Source of the DNA: Steinernema hermaphroditum
Taxonomy: Eukaryota > Nematoda > Chromadorea > Rhabditida > Steinernematidae
Assembly (NCBI GenBank): GCA_030435675.1
Contig: CM059622.1
Span: 9,424,001-9,488,000 of the forward strand
DNA length: 64,000 bases
Direction: 5' to 3'
Shown here: piece after piece, positions 58,177 to 64,000 of the stretch
How the letters are laid out: each line of letters begins with the position of its first letter
How positions within the stretch are numbered: position 1 is the first letter of the stretch
Program-made: the position numbers and the translations under genes
The notes under the pieces: generated by a model
Told to the model about the DNA's origin: nothing
What the model saw: the letters and a program-made list of their open reading frames with translations, nothing else
Databases searched by the model: none

Positions 58177-58593
58177 GGGATGACTCGTGCAGCCGGACCT
58201 CTCGGAGTTTTGATAATCAGTGTTATTTAGTGTCGTTGCAAGGGACGGTTCGAATAAAGATACTGTTTATTCGGTTCCCCGCATTCATACGACCGGTTGC
58301 GCGTATCCTAACGAGTGCGTTACAATACGGCGAAGAAAGTGACAACAGCGCCCCTCGTGGATCCCGCCACGATGGGCTTGCTGTGTCAACTGCGCGGTAC
58401 AATCGCGGAAGAATTCTATAAAAACTGCAAAATTTGCATAGATCGTGCCATTTGATCGGGGAAATTCGCGTACATAGCTTAGGGAAGGGACGTGAGGAGG
58501 AAAATAACTGAAAAAAGCCAACGACATTTGTAGAAGAACAAAATGCGAATTGTGCATAATACATAAAGCTTTTTCGTCTTTTCTTTATTATTC
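58177..58593. repeat. Tandem duplication, copy 2 (417 bp)
   Basis: Direct copy of 57746-58162, separated from it by a 14 bp AT-only spacer (58163-58176). The lack of visible divergence points to a very recent duplication or an assembly duplication. Confidence 0.9.
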
Positions 58594-59085
58594 CGCCATA
58601 ATTTGATGATGCCTGGTGCTAGGGGGAGAGAAAAACGAAAATGCACGCAAGTTTACCGATGAGCCTTATGTAAGTTCATCGAATGGCAGGAGTTACGGTA
58701 ACGGTGGATCTTGCGACTGGGAGCTTTCGCAGTCCTGCACTTTGGTCTCGGCACGAACCGCCTGATTGTTGTGCGCTCGTCTGTGATATGTGACAGTCGC
58801 GCTCAAAGCTCGTCTAGAGTCTAGTAGACGGTAGAATATTGGAGCTTTTCCCAGAGGGGGCGCTCAGCTGCTTTCTGAGGAATTGATTCGACTTGATCCG
58901 CGCTTTTCAGATTCTGAACCTCGTGCGCGCCTTTAGTGTTTTGCGTTAGCATTACTTCAATTCACCCTTTAACAGCTGCATTAATTTTCCACTTTCCAGG
59001 AGCTGAGTTATTTTTCAAACTCAGGAGAAGGCTTAGGCCTGGAGCCGACAAAAGAGCCAGCCGAGCTAACTATTGCCTTGCCGCA
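58594..59085. promoter_or_regulatory. Upstream region of USP48
   Basis: Contains no recognised gene. A plus-strand frame from 58936 reaches the USP48 ATG without family similarity. A TACGGTA motif lies at 58693-58699. Confidence 0.35.
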
Positions 59086-62000
59086 ATGGCGCGCGGAGCA
59101 ATGATCTCATCTACCAAACGTCGACATACGAACACAAGGAAAAGAGCTGAGTCTCGAGATTTGCCTCACGTCGAGGCCTTGCGCATTCCCGATGTGGTGG
59201 ACTTTGAAGCAAGTTGGACCGCTTATCACCTGAACAACAGAAAATGCGAAGAACATGGTGCTCCGCAGCCAAAGTAAGTTGCTTTTGTTTTTTGGTCAGG
59301 CCTCTAGGTCAGACCAAAGGTCGGTATGAATTCGGGTTGAATCACAAATCGTTGTAGGGTGAAGAATTGTCGGAGCAATCCGCTCTGTTTGCACAGGTTG
59401 GGTCTCGAGAAATGGGAGAAACTACTCAAATCTCAAAACCACGAAAGCAGCAGAGAAATTGAGTACACTCCCCGAGATATCTGCTCCCAGCCGTGTGGCT
59501 TGGTCAATGTTGGGAATTCCTGTTATGTAAATAGCTTTCTCCAGGTTTGCAATCGTGAGTTTTTCATATTTTGCTGATTTGTGATTTTTAGATATGCTTC
59601 AATGATCTAACACTCCGCCAGTGTATTTTTGACTGGAGACCGGATCAGAAATACGTGAAGTCGGACTTTTCCCGGATGGACATTCAAGCCGTTATGAACT
59701 GCTTGCAAGAATTGTTCGTGACAATGCAGATAACTCCATATGAAGATGCGAGTGCCCAGAAGTTGGTCGAACTTCTGCAGCTGGACAACGAGCAGCACGA
59801 TGCCATCGAGTTCACAATGCTCTTCTTCGATGCGCTCGACAGAAATCTTGCCGCTCACCCAAATGGAGAGCATACGCGAAGGATTATCCGCAAGAGCTAT
59901 GAAGGCAGAGTGCAAGAGACTATTTCTTGCGAATGTGGGAAGACCAAGTCAAATGGAATTACCACTCTCCGCAGTGTTCAGCTGGCCATAATCGGAATTA
60001 AGTCGTTAACACAGGCCATTGAGAAGTATTTCACTCCCGAAGTGTATGTCAGTTTTAGTGAATGTAAATGGCATTTTTCTTTTTCAGGCTTACCGATTAC
60101 CGTTGTGACATGTGTGGTAATGTGGGAACCACGACCAAAGTTTGTGAACTTGTGGAGCTGCCGCCTGTCTTGATGGTTTCCTTGAATCGTTATTCATTCG
60201 ACAGTCAAGGTCGAAACAAAAAAGTCACGTCCCCCCTTCAGTTTCCCAAAACGCTAGAAACTAGAAAATTTGCTTCAAACCTTAGCAGTTGGCAGTACGA
60301 TTTGTGTGCAGTTATGATTCATGAAGGGCCGAACACCGATTCGGGACACTATTACGATGTTATCAAGGATCCGATCAGTGGACATTGGTTTACCTACAAC
60401 GACAAGGTTTGTTTTTCTGCGAACGGTTTTGGAAGATCACAACCTTCTAGTTGGTTAAAGAAACGAAGTGCCCTGGCTGCTCGGTTGAGAAGGACACAAT
60501 ATCTCGAGCGACTCCTGAAATGCGGGGCTGTTACGCTCTAATTTACCGGAAAATTGAAAAGGGCATGGGCTTGACTCCGCCTGAAGTTCGCCTTCCTCCT
60601 GAAGATGTTGTGGAACAGATCAGAAGCAAGTTGAATCTAGAATTTTCTCGTGACCGCACTGAAGGAACTCAATCCGCGTCTGTGTGGAATGAAACTGTGA
60701 AATTGCGCTACAACTGGATATCTGAACTGTGGCAGCAGCTGGAAATTCCAGATGGAGCAAAATCCATGAAGAAACCGAAAAGTGTTGTTTTTGTTCCGAC
60801 AGCTTTGTTATCTGAAATCCAGTCCATTGAGCGGAAGTCGGTGGAAGTCATGAAGGACGTTGGGAATCAGGTAATCGCATTTCGTCAGTAGGTCATAGCA
60901 GGGCGATTTTTTATAGATTATTGATGAGAACACTTCACGTTCTGATCTTTACCCTTTGGAGCCTTTACCGGACACACATTTGGAAATGTGTTCTCATGGG
61001 AAGCTATCCTTAAATACTGTAATCGGAGGAGAAGCGAAACTGGTCAATCGTCACCCCGCGGAAATTATGCTTCGACGGTACAATCTCGGTCTTAAGCAGC
61101 AGAGGAAACACATTGCCCAAGCAACAGCCTTAGAAGATTCTATTGAGTACTACAGCGACGTAGAATCAAACTCGTGTGAGGATTTTTGCGACGGGTACGT
61201 TAAAACTGACAAGGGAACCACCTAAAGTGATACGCGCCGGTCGGGCTGTGGTGTGGCGGATAGAGGGTGGACTGGGGAGTCAAACGCACATAAACTCAAC
61301 GGCCCGAAATTAAGGCACGCACCCAAAATATGGCCACGAAGTTGCAAAAATTCACAGCACTCGATACTAGTATGACTGCAATAGCCACAAACGATGTTGC
61401 ATTTGTGGTCGAGAGGTAGTGCTGTCGATTGCCAATAGATAAGGAAGGTCGGGTTCAAACCTCCGTGGGTCCAACTTTTTTTAATTGTCTTTAATCAACA
61501 TCGCTTACATGTTTTGCGCGTTACTCTGACTTACTTTACCTTTACCGCAACAGAATTAATGTTCATCGTCATTAGTGAATATGGATAATTTCCGGTCCTA
61601 AAGGAAATGATCGTGTTTTCCTGTATGCGTGGAGGTAGACTGTGAGAAAGTAATCAGAGTAACGCGAAAACATGTAAAAGGCCAGTTATAGTTGTGGAAA
61701 CAGTTTCCGAATTTTGCTTGAAAACTGTTTCCGGAGCGCGGAAACGGTTTCCAGGTTTGCGGAAACAGTTTCGCGGTTATAGTTGCGTTTTGAACTATAA
61801 CCGACATCGGAAACAGTTTTTACAATGGCGGAAACTGTTTCCGCAACTATAACTGGCCCTTAAGGGATGTTGATTAAAGACAATTAAAAAAAGTTGGACC
61901 CACGGGGGTTCGAACCCGACCTTCCTTATCTATTGGTAACCGACAGCACTACCTCTCGACCACAAATGCAACAGCATTCAAGCCTATTGCAGTCGTACTA

Positions 62001-64000
62001 GTACCGACTGCTGTGAATTTTTGCAACTTCGTGGACATGTTTTGGGTGCGTGCCTTAATTTCGGGCCGCTGAGTTTATGTACGTTTAACTCCCCAGCCCT
62101 CCCTCTATCCGTTCCGCTGCACCACAGTCCGATTGGCGCGTATCACTTTGGGTGGTTCCCTTGAGAGTTGACCTTGTTAGGAAGGCATTTCAGAAGCGAT
62201 GTTTGCACTCAGTGCGTCGAGCTGTTTAAGTACGAAGGCTCGTTCAAGGATCGTCTCGAACAGACTTGCACACTCGTGCAGAATATTTTGAAGGATAAAT
62301 TCAGGTGAAATATTATGACATTTGTGTTCGTGATAATTAGAAAGATTCAGGGTCCACGACTATAAAAGAGTTCCATGTCCACCGGAATACGTCCCTCCAC
62401 CAGGAGCGGTTTGGGTATCAAAAAAGCAGCTAACATCATTCAAGAAGCTGGCTTTGCGACAAATGGAATTCGTAAGAAACAACAGGTCTCATGAAGCCCT
62501 CCAGTTAAGCTTTACAACAAATGCAGCGACCTTTATGGTAACTTAAATCAAGTAAATCATCTTCAGTTCGGCATATTTAGTGTTCCGCGGAATCATCTGA
62601 AAAGGAAGGAACCCTGATCGACATATTTGACGTAGAACCAGCTGGAAACCGTAAGCTTTCTAACCCGAGAACGACTAGAGTGGACAGGTCACGGAACAAG
62701 CGTTTGGATCAAACCGTCGAAGAAGTCATAAGAACCACTGTCCCCCCAGCACCAGCGGAAGACGAATTTGACATCACAGATGGTGAGAGCAGTGAAAGTG
62801 ACGACGAACCCGCACAAAAGCAGATGAAAGTAAATTATGAACGCAGTGTGTCCCATGATACCGACCGTGAGATCCAAACATCATCTTCGCCTCTTGTTCC
62901 AACTTTAAACGGATTATCAGTCAACCACGGTCTTAATTTTGTGAAAAACGAGGCGAGCACCTCTGATACAGAACCAACCTCAAGCGCTTGTGAAAACGGC
63001 CACTGCACCCCATCCTCTGAAACTACGCATTCTGATTCCACAGCAAACGCTGCAGAAATGGGTCGAATGCATCGCCCTTCTTCATCGATATCTTCAGTGA
63101 CGAAAACTAATGGGAATGCACTTGACTCAGTGGTTGAAAATGAAGATGTGGTTCTGCCTATTCACTTCAACAGCGGCCTGCTTTGCCCACATGGTAAGAG
63201 TTGTTTTGTCCTCGTTTTGAGTGATAAGATTGTTTTAGAGAAATTGACTTACAAAGTGACAAGGCTGTGGGTGCTGAAAGACGAATGGGACGAAATTGTT
63301 CGTGGGTACTTCGATGTTTACAACACAGTTCCATGCACAGAAGAAGAGTGTAACGAGTGCGTTGATGAGTTCTTCGTAAGTTTACCAATGCACGTGACTA
63401 AATCTATTTGTGTTGCATTTAGAAAAGCGAGGCGTCCCAAAAGGAGCAAAATGACAAAATCGTTGAAATATTCAAGGAGCTTGGACCACTTTTGAGAAAC
63501 GCCGATAAACGCAAATGGGACCCTAACTGTCTTGGCATGCAGTACACCCATACCGTTTGCTCTACCTTCTTAGTCAACATAAAGAACGCATGGAGGTGTG
63601 AAGTCACAAATCTATAAATTACTGCAGTTCTGTGTTTTCCAGGGGAAAAGGAAAGATTCCGGTACCTACCATCTGTCAAAATTGTATCCTATGCTCACGA
63701 CATGGTCTTCCATATCTTGATGTGGACGAAGTTGTGTTCAACGGCACGGCCAGGCCAGTTCCTTTGACATCCGAAGAATGGTTCGGACTCGTTAACGTCT
63801 TCGCAACCCATATCCCAGACAAGGTGGCGGATTTCACCGAAATCTTGATTAACGTCGAAGGTATAGCACTATCAACTTTATGGCTAATGTACACTTTAGG
63901 TGTGTTAGAAAACTTCTGTATGGACTGCGCGTACGAAAACCGTCGGAGAGAAGACCTTAGGCGCTATGAGTACTCAATTTCGGATATTTACGTCAAATTG
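59086..64000 (+). CDS. usp-48: Ubiquitin carboxyl-terminal hydrolase 48 (USP48), 3' end outside window
   Basis: Deubiquitinase of the USP family. Exons read 59086-59273, 59358-59544, 59592-60043, 60088-60406, 60451-60870, 60917-61194, 62194-62304 and further ones to the window edge. The Cys box is GLVNVGNSCYVNSFLQ. A zinc-binding CxxC pair is seen (CDMCGN). The His box is NTDSGHYYDVIKDPISGHWF, closing with FTYND. DUSP-like modules follow (CSHGKLS at about 60.99 kb; GLLCPHGK at about 63.18 kb), as in USP48. The intron 61195-62193 carries a fold-back element with a MITE. An ATG at 58936 is in an upstream frame; 59086 is preferred because it begins a basic N-terminus leading into conserved sequence (NCRSNPLCLHRLG). 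USP48 trims ubiquitin on chromatin and NF-kB substrates in mammals; its role here is by family only. Confidence 0.88.
61211..62162. mobile_element. Fold-back element with tRNA-like arms in a USP48 intron
   Basis: The arms (61211 to about 61560, and 62162 back to about 61625) are inverted copies beginning AAGGGAACCACC[T/C]AAAGTG. Each carries a tRNA-like module with A-box-like TGGTCGAGAGGTAGTGCTG and B-box-like GGGTTCAAACC (left) or GGGTTCGAACC (right), then a T run. A single-arm relative sits at 34902. The right arm is interrupted by the Harbinger MITE at 61678-61860. I found no clear target duplication. Confidence 0.8.
61678..61860. mobile_element. Harbinger-type MITE, 183 bp, TAA target duplication
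   Basis: Terminal inverted repeats AAGGCCAGTTATAGTTG and AGGGCCAGTTATAGTTG (reverse complement of the right end) are flanked by TAA at 61675-61677 and 61861-61863. The interior consists of GGAAACAGTTTCC palindromes. The AGGGCC tip matches that of the 8.16 kb Harbinger element at 34.36 kb. The uninterrupted left arm of the fold-back shows the empty site. Confidence 0.9.

Noticed and set aside
61405..61480. Functional tRNA gene in the fold-back arm
   Set aside because: A-box and B-box-like motifs exist, but the 5' and 3' acceptor strands are not complementary; treated as tRNA-derived repeat.

Overview
This window is eukaryotic and almost certainly nematode. The reasons are: very short introns (mostly 37-50 nt, with TTTCAG or TTTAG-type acceptors); acceptor-like TTTCAG sites 0-20 nt upstream of several start codons, as for spliced-leader trans-splicing; a cuticle-collagen gene; and a V-ATPase G subunit that reads like C. 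elegans VHA-10. I cannot name the species. Gene exons are GC-rich, and the intergenic DNA and some introns are packed with transposons.

Layout, left to right. 0-3 kb: last exon of an unidentified gene, then a DDX52/Rok1 DEAD-box helicase (+). 3-4.7 kb: receptor-type tyrosine phosphatase (-). 5.8-6.2 kb: small secreted cysteine-rich protein (+). 6.5-10.4 kb: four-exon multi-TM protein (-) whose 3.1 kb intron holds repeats, including a 192 bp Mutator-type MITE with a 9 bp target duplication. 12.5-19.1 kb: V-ATPase G (-), TRAPPC8 (-) and a second, divergent V-ATPase G-like gene (+). 19.4-23.9 kb: a tight minus-strand run SNRNP27, EDC3, 4-TM protein, UBL5, which looks like an operon of RNA-processing genes. 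24.9-27.7 kb: weak small genes. 27.8-33.0 kb: a complete FHOD-family formin (+).

33.6-42.9 kb: a cuticle-collagen gene, probably decayed, split by an 8.16 kb PIF/Harbinger element inserted at the 3' splice site of a tiny intron. Inside are a broken Harbinger transposase interrupted by a tRNA-like repeat, an RTE-type reverse transcriptase remnant, minisatellites, and a 3.1 kb inverted-repeat unit with a FLYWCH zinc-finger reading frame. 43.7-47.0 kb: a coiled-coil protein (+), an IL-17-like cysteine-knot protein (-) and a Thr-rich mucin-like secreted protein (-). 47.7-51.7 kb: a complete PDE8-type cyclic nucleotide phosphodiesterase (+).

52.06-53.79 kb is foreign to the rest: a homopolymer-ridden stretch followed by a bacterial-type S-adenosylhomocysteinase (-) broken by about ten single-base indels. 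This is most simply uncorrected long-read contamination; decayed horizontal transfer is the alternative. 55-58.6 kb: transposon graveyard (Tc1/mariner-type element with long TIRs, Gypsy-type integrase remnant, tRNA-like SINE head, Helitron helicase remnant, 417 bp tandem duplication). 59.1-64 kb: USP48 deubiquitinase (+), running off the right edge, with an intron holding a fold-back element that itself carries a Harbinger MITE.

No single new molecular system is evident. The most informative features are the splice-site-preserving Harbinger insertion, the nested repeats with built-in empty-site controls, the candidate RNA-processing operon, and the IL-17-like gene. Exon coordinates come from reading splice consensus and protein-family similarity by eye; no alignment was run.
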